A stretch of DNA of 64,000 nt from Caprimulgus europaeus (GCA_907165065.1 OU015528.1:73885474-73949473), one strand, 5' to 3'. Positions 12,501-24,903 are shown, counted from the first letter of the stretch. Translations and numbers: made by a program. The notes: generated by a model not told the origin, from the sequence alone.

Positions 12501-15500
12501 ACCTTTAAGGTGGAACAAAATCTAAATGAGAACTGAGCTTCCAAGCATTTTCACTAGCAAATAGTACACTTCCTAACATTTTTTGTAGGTACTTTCCAGT
12601 AATCTTCATATATCACCATAAAGCTGCTCTGTTAGGTGTGTATATCTTGATCATAAAACACTAACAGATAAGAGAGTTCAATGCCATATCAGCAAGAGGA
12701 AATGGGATGAGTGATTTGCCCTCTCTTTGAAGCAGTAAAAATTCCCTGTCAAAGAAATTTTCTGGTTGGGAATAACCTGTCATCTGCATTTTTTATTTTT
12801 TTTTCATTGAAAAGATACTTTACAGCCAGCAAGTACCCCTTTCCTTGCAGAGAGGGCACTGCATCTCTGAAGCCAGAGCACAGACTTACCCAATGTAGAG
12901 CAACAACCCAGTTCTTTCACACCTTCAACACACACATCTCTCATTTTCTTCTTCCTACACCAGGAAATACCCTTGCCATTATTTCAGTGTAAACTGAGAT
13001 TAGCTCTATCTGACCAAAAGTTTATGTTCTAGAACTAAAATAAGAGAGGACCAGCCTTGTGCATCATAGGTCCCAAGGCCTCCTGAACTACTTCTACCCC
13101 CCCGAGACTAAACACTGAGTCATCTTGGCCATTCACCCAGCTAAACACTCACCCTTTTCCTTTTTATTTTTTTTCTTTCTCTTTTTTGGCAGGTTTGTTT
13201 TCAGCCGAATCAGCGTTTGCTCTGACTCAGCACACAGTGACAGGATCTCCAGCACCAAGGCAGGGGAGCCAGCAGCTCGGCTGCACGTGTCATCCTACAT
13301 CATCTTACATCAGCTGTGAGCCCTTGTCCCAGGCGTATAGCGATCACTGACTGGCACTATTTATAAAAGCGAGCATCCCAATGCTTGTGAAACAAGGTCA
13401 TTATTAGATTTGGCTAATGTTTTGTAATTAAAAGTTGATGGTTTTTATTTTTTTAAAAGGAAGTTGTCAAAAAAAGGGGGTTTTAACTACTCCTCTTCTT
13501 CAAAACCAGAGATTTTGTCTTTCAAAAGATTGAAAATTAAAATGTTTCCACTACCAGCAACCAAAACTTACACAGATTTTCAGGTCTGGTATAACAGCTA
13601 AAATACTGCCAAGGGGGAGTGGGAGGGACACGATTTTCCAAGTAGGTGTAAGAGTTAGGAAAGACAGAGCCATGCGGGATACCAGCACAGGACCTTTGCA
13701 GTATCAGCCTCTAGAAAGACCTTGGCAATGTCTGGGAGACACATGGGACTCGTCCCCAAACACTGTTTCTTTCCTATCTCAAGCACAAGGGGTTCAAGGA
13801 TGTATTTCTTGTTACCAACCCTTATCTGTTCTCCACTTCTTTTTATTTTTCTTCTGAACTGGTGCTTACCACTTCCTTCAGAAGGTGTTGGTAGCAACTT
13901 ACACTTAAGATACAGGGGAAGCCTGCTCTGATGGCATCTCCATGTTGCTCACAGTGAGCCCTGCCAATCCCAGTAACTCCTGGCTCTGCCCCATGGTTGT
14001 TGCAGTCGGTGGGAGCTCTGCCAACGTCTTCACTGAGCACGAGGTCAGATTTGCAGGCAAGGCTTTCCCTTCAAGCGATTCCAGCATCCTGACCCAGGTC
14101 ATCAGCCAGCATAATGCAATGCACAGTACTGCTAAAGATTTCCCAATCAACACCCAGTGGAAAATGTGGCCCAGAGGAGGCAGCTGCCAACCCCAATCAC
14201 TGTGGGCACCCATCCCAGCACCTGGCTCTGTGGTGGTCTCCACCAGCACCATGCATGGATGTGTCAGGAATGCCAGCAGAGCTCCTATTCTCACTCACCC
14301 TCTCTAAATCGATACAGGCTATGAGGAACAAAGGAAAAAAAAAGAAGAAAATAAAATCATGGGCTTTTTTATAGATGATAAATACTCATCCTGAATGATC
14401 AAGTAGTGTTTGATAGTGGAAGAAATGCAATCTTATGTTGGCTTACATGTCTACTACTTTTAAAATTTATGGTCTGTTATAGCAGTTTTCACTGTGCCTA
14501 ATTTTCTTATTCTTGAATCACTATGACCATGGCTCACTTCCATGTTTTGTACCAGCATCTTCCTCCTTCTCAGGTTTCAAATTCAGACACCTCACCAGTT
14601 TCTCCTGTGCTTCCCTTCACCTCCCGCCTTGGTCTGCCTAGGTGCTGCGGTGGTGATGGTTCCTGCTGCGGGACCTGTGTCTCAGTATCTGCCTTCTCAC
14701 CTTTCATGCACCTGCAGTTTCCACTCCATTGACTTTATTATCAGCAGTTTTATAGGATGTTTTTTTGCTCTTCTTCCCTCATCTTTATGACAGTTCACTC
14801 CCATGGCAAACGGCAGCTGTACATTTCTCTTTTCACCTCTAAGACACAAGTCTGCATAGCAAGAGGTGATAAAAATAATATGATCTGTTTAAGAATCTTT
14901 CCTCAGTCTCTTCTGCTGACTATGAACTGTTCATAAATTAAGAGTCTAAGATCTTTCAGGGTGTTTAGAAATCAGGAAATACAACTCTGGATCACTCCAG
15001 CAGTCAATATATTTGATAGCTCCTGCTTTGTTGCCAAAATAGTGTGTACAGACGCCTCAGAGAAAGGGACGAGGGTACCAATAAGGGACAGCGAGGGAAC
15101 CAATTTAGGAGGAGGATTGCTTCCTAAATGTTTAGCAGTGAGCTAATCCCTTCAGAGATTTTAAGAGACCACAGAGACTAAATGAATCCCAGAGATCAAG
15201 AAGTCCCAAGGGTTGTTTACAGTTACATGAGAAGAAAAAAGTACTACCTTTTAAGAGAAATAACATTTACCCTTTCGAGTGCACAGAAGGCCTTTTTATT
15301 TCTACCTGTCCTAAAGATCTGCATCTCATGAATTCTCTCTATCCCATGCATTAATGCATGTTCTTCATTCTCTTCCTCCCTGCAGTTATTCCCTTCTCAC
15401 TTAGACAGCACCATCTCTGCTGTGATCGCTGTATGCGTATTAACCAGTTAAAGAACAAACACAAAATTCATGGTCCCTGAGTACTAACAATAAGGCACAA

Positions 15501-17939
15501 AAACACTCTTACATGTTTTATTCTTTTTTTTTAATCACTCGTCCAACATATTTCACCATGAACACATGAGCTGTTTCTACAGAGCCATTTAGGCTCAGTA
15601 TCAGTTAAAACCTCCTAAAAGCAAAATCTGTTCAGATTTGGGTGAATCTCTAAGGGGAAGCTGAAGAAGACTGATTCAGTTGGAAAGTTTAGAAAGAGCA
15701 CCAAACACTGGCAAATAAGATATAGCAAAAATGCTCTCTGCAGTGGCTGGGGGATGGGCACAAATATCTCACTGTTTCCATCATAATAGCAGAATTTGTA
15801 TTTAATAACAGGGAAAAACATGGGTGTTGTCAATTCCACCTGAAGTCATAATTTACATAACACACAAAACGTTTGCATTGTTATCCCATTCATCATTGGC
15901 ATAAGCAGAAAGGGTTCATCAAGCAGTTATTCTTCTACCACTCTCCTAATTTGAGTTACCAAGTCATCAGAAGCACGGGATGGAGCAGTGGGTTTCCCCA
16001 GCCATCCAAGCCCAGAGCCAGCCTCTATCTCTTGAAGATGCACTTAACTCACTTTCAAAATAGCTGCTGCCATCGCAGAGCTGAGCAAAAGCTCAGGATG
16101 TGAATGGACATCACAGCCCGGACCGAACACTGTTATGCCAGAAGCTTATGGCTGTGTCATTTGACTCCAAAAACTCACGGGAACATTCATTCAAGCTGCT
16201 TGTACATTTGGCTTGCAGCACAAACACACCTTTCCTAAATCCAGTGTGCTGAACTATGACAGTCCCTGATGAAAGAAACCAATGACAAAAAGGTTTCTGG
16301 AAAATGACATTGCTATACATTATTATTTTTATTATCTATGTTATCAGAGCACCATGGAGCCTCAGGCATAGCCAGAGATCCCACTGCTCCAAACGCCGTA
16401 CCAGCGCAGAAATCTCACAAACTGGCAGATACTCGTATTTCTCATAACAGTGAGGAAACAGAAAAACAAGCTGTCAAGAAAGCTTGACAAAAAAAAATCA
16501 GCTAGAGGAAAGATCCCCTATAGATTCAAAATGAACTACCTGCCAGTGCATTAAGCCTTGTGCTTCTCAAGCCTTGTGGGTATAAACCAGCAAGACCTTC
16601 TGAAACTGACACATAACAGGCAGGTATTAGCCATGTTTTACATGCACAGTTAACTTTTGTTCTTCCCTTTTGTAAATCACCTTATCTGCTACCCTGGTTC
16701 TTTGCAACCTTTTTTTTTTTCCCCTCTCCATCCAGACATGTTTGTAACTATATTCCCTGGGACGTAGGGTTGCATGGCTGTGCACACACACACCAGCACA
16801 AGTCTGCACAGCTTTTTAACCATGTGAGCGAGGGATGTCTCTGTCGCAAACAGTATTCAAGTGAAACTAAAGTAAAACAACATGGTTCATCCTTCTGAAA
16901 AGAAAGCAAAAGCGCTCAGGTCCAAAACCAAAAAGGCACAGATGTGGGGCTCAGGAATGAATTTGCACATCTAAAGCCTGGTCTGTAATGCTCAAAATAC
17001 CAGCTCTAAGCCTTTGGTACCTCTGCTGAAATTCTGCTGTCACCTTTAAGCACCTGCAGAGGTTCATTTTTTTTAAGCAAAGACTTTAGGATGAGATCAG
17101 CTTTAGAATGTCCCCTGTCCCTTCACAAGCTGAAAAGGGAGAGAGGTAATTAAAAGCAGGTGGCTACATAAATCCCTCTCTCTGAGGATGACCAACATTT
17201 AGGAGAAACAGCCACCTATTTGGGAATCCCACATGTCGTCCTGCGGCAAGATTTCCCACGCTAGACTAACACTGAGCTCTCCCACTGAGGCTCTGCTACT
17301 TGGAAGACAAAAAGTAGATTCAACAGGCAAAAAGGGAATATTCCCCAGGTCAGGGATGCTCCTTTTCACCACAGGGAAGAGACATGGCTTTCTGCACCCC
17401 CAGCTGAGGAGGTCCCACACTGCAATATCCCCCAAGCATGGATCAGGAGCCTTCACTAGCCGAGTGCTCTGACCTGGCTGCAGTCACCCATCCCCAACCC
17501 AGACTGAGGACACAGAAATTATTTATTGCTTAAACAGTGAGAGTGGAGGAAGAGAGGTGAGGAAGCTCTGTTTCTGGAGTCTCCTCTGAGGGTTAGGAGA
17601 AAGGCTCTTAACCCACTTGCAGGTTTTTGCTTGCTAGAGCAGTGCCCCGGCCACCGAGCCCTGTTTGGGAAGGTGGTACCTAAGCCTCCTCACCCCTACA
17701 TCTACATTTAAAACACAGGGAAGACCTCATTGCTCTTGAAAAGCAACAGAGAGGATCTACCTGCATGTAGGAGGACAGAAACCCTGGAGCAGAGGTTCAG
17801 CCTTGATCCCCTCCATCGTGGGTCCTTCTGGGCCACCTGGAAGGGCATCCCTGGGCATCCCTATCTGGCAGCTCCCATATCCTGCAGAGTGGGTCCCTGA
17901 CTCCGCAGACACCGCATCCCTCCTGCTCGGGTTCTTACA
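9506..17939. other. ELAPOR2 intron 1 segment, no gene seen
   Basis: About 8.4 kb between LTR copy B and the CpG island, with no recognisable CR1, LTR or exon. I looked for ELAPOR2 exon 2, whose protein should continue with a Glu-Tyr-His-Tyr-Glu-Tyr stretch and a Cys-Asp-Ser-Thr-Gly motif, and did not see it. A pair of overlapping opposite-strand open frames lies at 13905-14307, and a 16-bp palindrome lies at 15345-15360. Poly-T tracts occur near 10766 and 13168. Confidence 0.5.
15345..15360. promoter_or_regulatory. 16-bp perfect palindrome, POU/homeodomain-like
   Basis: CATGCATTAATGCATG is its own reverse complement. It contains two ATGCA half-sites around a TAAT core, resembling composite POU-dimer or homeodomain sites. 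Function is inference only. Confidence 0.3.
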
Positions 17940-18370
17940 GCGGGGGAAAGGTAGAAAGTTTTTCGCCCCATGTCAGACCCTCGGCTCAGCCTGGGACAGC
18001 CCGGGCTGGCACAGCGGGGTCGGGACAGCTCCACCACCCCTCTCCTTTCGCTCCTCCTTCCGCAGGGATCTAACCGGGCTTTCGAAAAAGCGTCGAGGTG
18101 GGCCGAGCCCTCCGGGTTTGTAGCGGGGCTCGGCTGTTTCCACGCACCGGAGGGAGCAGCAACAAACGGGGAGGGGGCGGCGGGGCTCCAGGCGTGATGC
18201 GGAGGGCTCGGCCGGCGGGTCCGACCCCTCTATCGTCCCACCAACAGCCCTGGAGGAGCAGCAACAACCAGCAACCTCCCCCCACTCCACCCCGGGGTGC
18301 CACCCTTCCCCCCGGCCGGTGCATCCCGCCCCTACGGATAAGAAAATCCCCGGGGCGGAGGGAATCTCAC

Positions 18371-18493
18371 CTCTTCGCAGGGCGGCAGCTGCAGGGCGGC
18401 CGCTTGCCAGCCCAGCAGCCAGCAGCACATCCAGGCGCTGCTGCCCGGGTACCTCCGCTCCATCCTCATCATCAGCGCCTTCATCATCCTCAT
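18371..18493 (-). CDS. ELAPOR2: ELAPOR2 (KIAA1324L) exon 1, signal peptide, 5' part of CDS
   Basis: Minus-strand exon 1, ending at a good splice donor: GAA GAG followed by GTGAGATTCC, with the intron starting at 18370 in phase 0. The peptide has several start methionines, then MERRYPG, a hydrophobic core WMCCWLLGWQAAA, and LQLPPCEE at the exon end. Human ELAPOR2, as I remember it, has a similar ERR-proline motif, a hydrophobic segment, and a Cys-Lys-Glu just before the conserved Glu-Tyr-His-Tyr region. ELAPOR1 has a similar Leu-Pro-Ser-Cys. The family encodes type I membrane proteins with cysteine-rich repeats. ELAPOR2 is reported as a BMP-pathway regulator, and its paralogue ELAPOR1 acts in endosome-lysosome autophagy. 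The start is uncertain: the first in-frame ATG is at 18493 (41 codons), and the ATG with the best context (AGG ATG G) is at 18463 (31 codons). Exon 2 and the rest lie beyond the left edge. The identity rests on a short peptide plus gene order opposite DMTF1. Confidence 0.72.
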
Positions 18494-18710
18494 CCTCCGG
18501 GGGCGAGGTGGGGGGGAGGGTGGAATCACCGATCACCGCCCGCTGCTCCCGCCGGAGACCTCCTTGCCGCGGGGGTCGGGTCGGGCCGGCCCTGGCCCTG
18601 CGCCCCGCCCGCAGCCGGGCATAACCCCGGGGGCTGTCACGTAAGGCAGCGACCCCGCCGGCCGCCCGCTCCCGGCCGCCGGTACTGCCCAAGCCGGGAG
18701 GAGGGGCCGG

Positions 18711-18739
18711 GAGGAGGAGGAGGAGGAGGAGGAGGAGGA
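18711..18739. repeat. (GGA)n polypurine microsatellite
   Basis: Nine or more GAG/GGA triplets lie in the ELAPOR2 CpG island upstream of exon 1. On the ELAPOR2 sense strand the tract is polypyrimidine (CCT)n. Such tracts can form triplex or G-quadruplex-like structures and vary in length. Confidence 0.9.
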
Positions 18740-19045
18740 AGGCAGCGCAGGCGCGTGCTGCCGGGGCTCCTCTAGCCCCGGTGCGGCGAGTGGGACGCGG
18801 TACGACCCCCGCGCTGGCACCTCCCCAGCCCCACAGCGCTGGGGTGGGGGCGGCTGCGGGGGTGGAATCCCCCAGGCACCGCCCGCAGCCCCGGCCCGGC
18901 CCCCGCTGGGACCCTCCCGGCCCAAAAATGCTCTGGGGTGGGAACGGCAGCGGGCGGGGGGGAAGGTGGATGAAATCTCCCCGCCCTGGCTCTCCTGCCC
19001 GGCCCTCCAGACCCCTCGTTCCCCGTTGTTCCCCCTCGTCAGATC

Positions 19046-19206
19046 AGGCTGCCCAGGGCAGTGGTGGAGTCACCATCCCCGGGGGTGTTCAAGAAACATG
19101 TAGACACGGCACTTCGGGACATGGTTTAGTGGGCATGGTGGTGTTGGGTTGACAGTTGGACTTGGAGGTATTTTCCAGCCTTAATGATTCTGTGATTCTG
19201 TGATTC
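19046..19206 (+). mobile_element. CR1 LINE 3' fragment (sense), first of tandem pair
   Basis: The 3' end of a CR1 starts at CAGGCTGCCCAGGGCAGTGG and runs through GGAGTCACCATCCC and GGGACATGGTTTAGTGGGCA to a tail of ATGATTCTGTGATTCTGTGA. This matches the CR1 subfamily whose 3' end carries a GACATGGTTTAGTGG motif, also seen in the copy at 28834-29291. It abuts the CpG island and is followed within about 40 bp by a CR1 of another subfamily. Confidence 0.9.
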
Positions 19207-19247
19207 CTGCTTGGCTGCTGGAACCTCCACCCCCATCCTTCTGCACA

Positions 19248-19421
19248 GCAGCCCTGGGACACGCTGCCCGGAGAGACTGTGGAGTCTCTTTCTCTGGAGA
19301 TATTAAAAAGCCACCAGGATGTAATCCTGTGCAACCTGCTTTAGGTGAACCTGCTTTGGCAGGGGGGTTGGGCTGATGGTCTCCAGAGGTCCCTTCCAAC
19401 CCCGACCATTCTGTGTATCGG
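19248..19421 (+). mobile_element. CR1 LINE 3' fragment (sense), second of tandem pair
   Basis: The truncated CR1 3' end carries GAGAGACTGTGGAGTCTC, GGAGATATTAAAAAGCCACC, AACCTGCTTTAGGTGAACC and CCCTTCCAACCCCGACCATT, with a decayed octamer tail. It belongs to a different subfamily from the adjacent copy at 19046-19206, so the pair reflects two insertions and not a duplication. The 5' boundary is approximate. Confidence 0.88.
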
Positions 19422-22400
19422 TGCTTGCATCCATCTCCCTGCTCCTCCAGTACTAAGGATGTCCATGTCCCCTCTTAAGGAGGGATCCTGCCAAGTGTGA
19501 TGTGCAGTGGACCACTCGCCTCCCCACCAGAGCATGACAGTGATCCTCCTCCATGGGATGGGAGAGCAGCTTATTCATAGCCTGGCCCAAGTTATTATTA
19601 TCCCCAGAATTACTCAGACTTCTCCCTCAGCGGTTGCCTTTCAGTATGGATTTTGTCTCCCCATCCCCAGCAATGTCCAGCCGCTCATTCCTAACGCAGT
19701 GTTTTACTGCCTCGGGCACTGATGGTCCTCTGCCTCCCTGGCATCCCTGCCAAACCTGCCCCCTTTCCTGCTCCCTCCTGTCTCTTCTCTCATTTGTGCT
19801 TCCTCTTATCTAACCAGCAAAACCCAGCACAGACACAGCGCTCCTCAGCATTAGCACATTATGTTCCTGTCCTTATTGATCTACCTTTTTCAAACTCCAA
19901 CACAGAGCCCTTTTTTTCAACTCCTAATTTGTCAAGTGACTTTTATTTCTGCAATTTTACTGCAATTCTTGCTCACTGTGATCCCGGTTTGACTCAGCCT
20001 TAATTCATCTCCTGAAAACAGATGAGGAGTATAAGGGTAGAGTCAGATCTTCGCCTGCGTCATGTAACCCCTCTCGCCATCCCTGGCTGGTCATCGCTGT
20101 GACTGTACACTAACACAAAAATTGATTCATTTCCTCATTTTATGTCATCTGAGGACCTTGCTGGAGCAGTGTGGAGGGAGTTCTCTGACGCTCTGCTGAC
20201 AGAGGCAAGTTTGAAATTTCCCTTTGTTCTCATACCGAGCCTTGCTCTGCTTTTAGCTCTAGCTGGAAGAAGGAAAACTGGTTATCGGTTCTTCCACCGA
20301 TGGTCCCCAACCCTCACTGGGGTGCCAAATGAAGCAGATTACAACTGTTACATTAAAAAGTCAAATTATCTCTCCAGAAAAAAATGAAGATGAGGATAGA
20401 AACTGTGATGCTGCTTTAAGTTTTGTGTTCCTAGACTAGGTAGATCACAAAGTTGGTCCCAAGGATCCATTGCTCACCTTAACTGCAGGATAAAATCCGG
20501 TGTTTGAGGAACACGGATTTCACCTGGAGCAGCAATTCTCTTTATATTTGCTAAAATAAAACACACAAAGCTGCAGGCACTCTTAGACATGAAGCAAAGG
20601 AATCACCCTGAAAATACAGAGAAGAAAACTATATTGATTGGATTCAGCACGTCTTTTGGACAAAGAAAATTGAGATAACTTCCAGAAAAGTGCACTTATT
20701 CCTGCAGTTGTTGGCCTTGAATAAAAATTCAGGGTGGGAAGCAGCCCTGGCAGGGGGCTGCTTGCAGAATTCTTCCTGCAATATGAGGGTCACTGCCCTG
20801 GTGTCCTACTGATTCCCAGGGACCCTCAAGAAGGCAACGGGGCCACTAATACAGCAAGGGCAGGAGTCAGTTCAAGTGAGCAGACCTCCTGTATGGCATA
20901 GAGATGGGTGAAGAAAGCGAGTACCAGAGTGTGCTTTGTCAGCTGCTCTGTCACCTTTCTGTTTCACTAAACTATTTAATTTTAAAACTCAGAATTGGAA
21001 GAACTCCATTTACAAATAAAAGCTAGATACTCATCTTCAGTGCTTGCTGGATGTGGCCAAAATTATTTACTGGCCTCTGTGGGACTTGCTGTCTTCCTAG
21101 CAAGAAAAATCACTAAGATCTGAGATATTTTTTTTTTCGTCTCACTTTGTGTTTCCAAATGACAGAAAGTCCAGAAATTTCTTGAGCTTTAAAAGCTATG
21201 TTGTCACTTCAGTTGCTGTGGTATTTGAACAGGATCTGAAACGCCTCTGATATTAAATCCTGCAAACCTTACCTGAAGGCAGCATGGCAAAAATTCTGCA
21301 GTGCATAGTAAGCATGAGGCCAGCAGAAAAAAAGTGTACTATTTAAAAAATTAATCAGCTTAGGTAGACACAAGCAAATGAGGTAGAAGAAAGCAGTCCT
21401 GGATTTGAGAAGCATCATGTAACTGTAATAAACAAAAAAAGTAGCACCTGTGTATGAGGCAGCAGAGTTAAAGGCTTTTTAAATCTTGTAAAAGCAGATA
21501 GCAGTGAACTTGGGAGGTTTGAGACCTCTGTCTGAAATCTTGACCTAATATTTTGATTCAAGTGAGAGGATACAAAAGTAATTCAGAAGATTTGTACAAT
21601 CTGAGTTAAAAACAATGGCTCTGCTCTACTATGTTAAAGTACAAAGTAAAAGGAAAGGAAGAAAATTAAGTAGTAAGTAATAATTTATACTGCAGCAACT
21701 CTGGGATGCATTTCAAGCTACATCTCCAGAATTTCCCGTGTTTCATTGTGCATCTCCATTAGTCTGGTGTAAGTTAAAGATGCTCTTAGAAGTGTACCTT
21801 CATAGAATTGTTGGAAGCTGTGCCCAGAAAAACCCAACAGCTTTCAAGCATTTAGGATCCAGGGCTGTAAACTATTCTTCCTGACATCAATGAGATGCTT
21901 AGAGTTAACCATGGACTTTTATGTTTGCAGAGCTCCAGCCATAGGTTTCTCCAGCAGCCATTTAGCCCTGGCAGGGAATAAGCCTGATGTCGCTAATGTT
22001 AAGGACACCAGATGAAAGGGAAAGTTAAATGGTTGCCAGCTACTGTTTGGATGACAGCAATTAGCAACTACACTCAGGATTAGTCAGGCCTGTAGGCTGA
22101 CATTAGCTTTCCTGGGAATACATCATAGGGTAAATGAAGCTATTAACCCTTTCTTGCTCTCCCTGCTTCCGATGAGAGCACTTTAAAGACCTTGCCTGCA
22201 CTCACATTTCACTGCAGCTTTTGGAAAAGGCAATTGATATAAAGTGTTTGAATGGAGTTTCTTTGGTGGGATCCATTTTCCAACACTGGTGACTCTCCAC
22301 ATGGTTAAATGACATGATCTCCCTACAAGGGTAACCAGTTTTTCCCAGAGAAGGTAATATGTTCTTTTAATTTGCTAACACATCCATCTGAGGGCTTTAC

Positions 22401-24903
22401 ACATCCATCTGTGTGGTCTGCTCAGGCATCTTTTTCTTATGGACCATATATTTTCCCATATAACTTGGTGTTGCATGAAATTATTCCACACCTGGTCATC
22501 TGTGCACTCTCCATGAGAGTATACTTTATCTGAGATTAAAATTAACATTCTTTCAAGATGTTGTGTTATCCTGGTGCTTTGCTAAGTGCAGCTCAAGATA
22601 GCCTTAATATGCTCTTGCTCACACACACATTCCTACTTTTAGATTCCCAAATTCTTCATGCTTTTTGGAAATTCAAGATACATAGCAATAGTAAACAAAT
22701 CTTTGCACCTCTACTTCCATGCTGGTCTACTTAGAAATCACTTTTACTTTCAAGTCACTCAAGGACCATCATGAGTCCATCCTAGGGCAGTATGGAGAAG
22801 CATGCTGAGAAAGCTGACATGGCAGGACAGAGGCTAAGCAGTCACAGCCACTATAAAATGGGTAACATTTGCAGTGGTTCTCTCTCTAAAGTTCTTCTGC
22901 AGCCCATGGAAGAGCCCAATGTTGGGGATTCCTCTCACTTAACTTTGCCACCCACAGTTTGGGGTAGTTTGGGAGTACCATTCACCCTCTCCTAAAAAAA
23001 AGAGAAGTTCTAAATACGTCAGATACATGTTTTAAAGGGTATCCAAAAGTGTCTGGAGCTGGAAGTGATGGTAGCACTCATCAGATATGTTTTAATCACC
23101 TATTTTAGGAGGAGCTGAATGCCTTTTCTCTCACATTAACTGCATAGGTAACTTGGATATGAATACCCACACACGGTCAAATGAAACCCACCCTAGATAA
23201 TTTTCTGCTGCCTGGCATCTTTTTTAGATGAGATTTATGCCCTCCAGCTTTAGGTGTGTATTAACTGGTACATTTCTGACTGGTCTATACACTGGTCTAT
23301 ACAGCCCCATTGGCATCCAAACCAGAGTCCAGCACAGTGAAACGGACCTGGGACAGAGGTTGCTGGGCTAGGTGATCTGGGTTGTGCAGGCTTCATCACA
23401 TAGCTGTAGCCTCCATATGTAAGCCCACAACTGCAAAAACCCTGGAAAAAGGCTTTCTGGCTAGAGAAAAGTCAGGATCAGCTTGTACTGCCTTTTCATA
23501 ATTCTATCTCCTATAAGAAACACTGAGCATTTCCCCCTTCCCTCCTTTCTTAATGCCCTTGTTCCTGAATGCTGTATTTTCACCTCTTCTCCCTGGAGAT
23601 GTTTAGAGTGCCTCTATTTTGCTTTTCAAGAAAACTTAATCTTTCAGATTCCCTTTAAACCTCTGGGAGCTTTCCAGTTGTGATCTCTTTGTTCATCCTT
23701 TCTCTCATTGTGACTTCAGATGAATTTTTCTGTAACTCTTGCTCATGGCTTGCCACTAGAAAAGCTCCTTGAACACCTACAATTTAATATTAGCTGTGCA
23801 AAGGTTAGACATAAAAGACCTAAAGCACTTCTGCACTGTTTTAATCTACAGACCTGGAGAAGAGAGGTTAGAGAGCTAAGATAACTTGCTTGAATATGAA
23901 TCACAAGATATTCAGCCATAAAAGAAGAATTTCTCTGCTTTTGAGATAGCCACATGATTTGACAGCTCCTTCTTTGCTTTCCAGACTATAATACTCATTT
24001 TCCATTTTACAATGTACAAGCCAGCTGCTTTCTGCCCACTCCCTCCCCACCCCCTGCCACTAGATAAAAATAAATAAATAAATGTAAAGCAGCGATCACT
24101 GCATTAAAATCAGCCCGTTTGTTTTGAGCAAGGAGGAACAACATTGGTAAACATTTCCAAGATAAGTGATGATAGACAGCAGGATCAGCATCCAAAGCCT
24201 TTTACTGTTGCTATTAGAGTTTCTTAGCCATTCATCCACAGATGCCTTTTCCCAGCAGACCTATTTATCTGCTCTCGGGTAGCAGAAGTGTGGTGAGTAA
24301 TGATGCTTCTCTTGACTCTGCGTGCAAAACCGAGCCTCGTTAGACAACTCTCAGGGACCTATCGTGACAAGGTTGTGTCCAAGGAAGACATGCCATCTGG
24401 AGGTGGTTGGCTGAGCAATCTAAAAAGTAATGTAGCTCTATTTATAGAAAACTAAGTGTAAACTATTAGAAAGCTAAAATCTATAGGCTCTGGCTGTGCT
24501 GATTTGGTGTGTGAACTAAGTTAGGATGAATGATGCCGAATAAATAGCTTTCTGCAGTCAATAATGGTTTTTTGGGCTAATCCTGTATCCATTTCTGCAG
24601 TGATGCCAGGAATATTGAGGCTGACCATCTTCACTGTAGGTTAGCACGGGCTCTGCAGGTGCACATCCTTGGATCTGGGAAAGAGCAGAAGGCAGAACAG
24701 CCTCCACGCAGTGCTGTATCCCTGCCCAAAGGGATGGCCCAACTTCTGCAGCCACCATTTGTCCCTCACACCATCACCAAAGTGTCAGGGGCCACTATCC
24801 CCCAGTGTGGTGGAGAGAAGTCCCTTTCCCACTCATGTCACCAGAAGCATCTTGCTTCTCCAGAAAAAAATAAAAATCCAAATGTCACAAGGCTTTCACA
24901 TAG
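19422..24903. other. Intergenic, no gene seen
   Basis: Spacer between the divergent ELAPOR2 and DMTF1 genes, with no recognisable exon, LINE or LTR. A small (AAAT)n run lies near 24065-24082. The open frames are short and unrecognised. Confidence 0.5.

Larger units (their letters stand above)
17940..19045 (-). promoter_or_regulatory. ELAPOR2: CpG island, ELAPOR2 promoter region
   Basis: About 1.1 kb of CpG-dense, GC-rich DNA surrounds ELAPOR2 exon 1, in sharp contrast to the AT-rich flanks. Visible elements include Sp/KLF-type CCCCGCCC near 18603, a bZIP-like TTACGTGAC read on the minus strand at 18636-18644, an imperfect NRF1-like GCGCAGGCGC at 18745-18754, and a (GGA)n polypurine tract at 18711-18739. 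No TATA box was recognised. The transcription start is not determinable by eye but should lie above 18500. Long open frames on both strands here are a by-product of GC-rich DNA, where stop codons are rare. Confidence 0.75.

Noticed and set aside
1..18370. ELAPOR2 exon 2 inside the window
   Set aside because: I looked for the Glu-Tyr-His-Tyr-Glu-Tyr and Asp-Ser-Thr-Gly codons on the minus strand and did not find them. The exon probably lies beyond the left edge, though a by-eye search can miss it.
17973..18692. 239-codon minus-strand and 225-codon plus-strand open frames in the first CpG island
   Set aside because: Low-complexity Arg/Pro/Gly/Ala translations on both strands at once, as expected in GC-rich DNA with few stops. 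Only the frame with the signal peptide and a good donor at 18371 fits a known gene.
23270..23300. Doubled ACTGGTCTATAC as a regulatory array
   Set aside because: Only two short units with no known motif. Simple slippage explains it.
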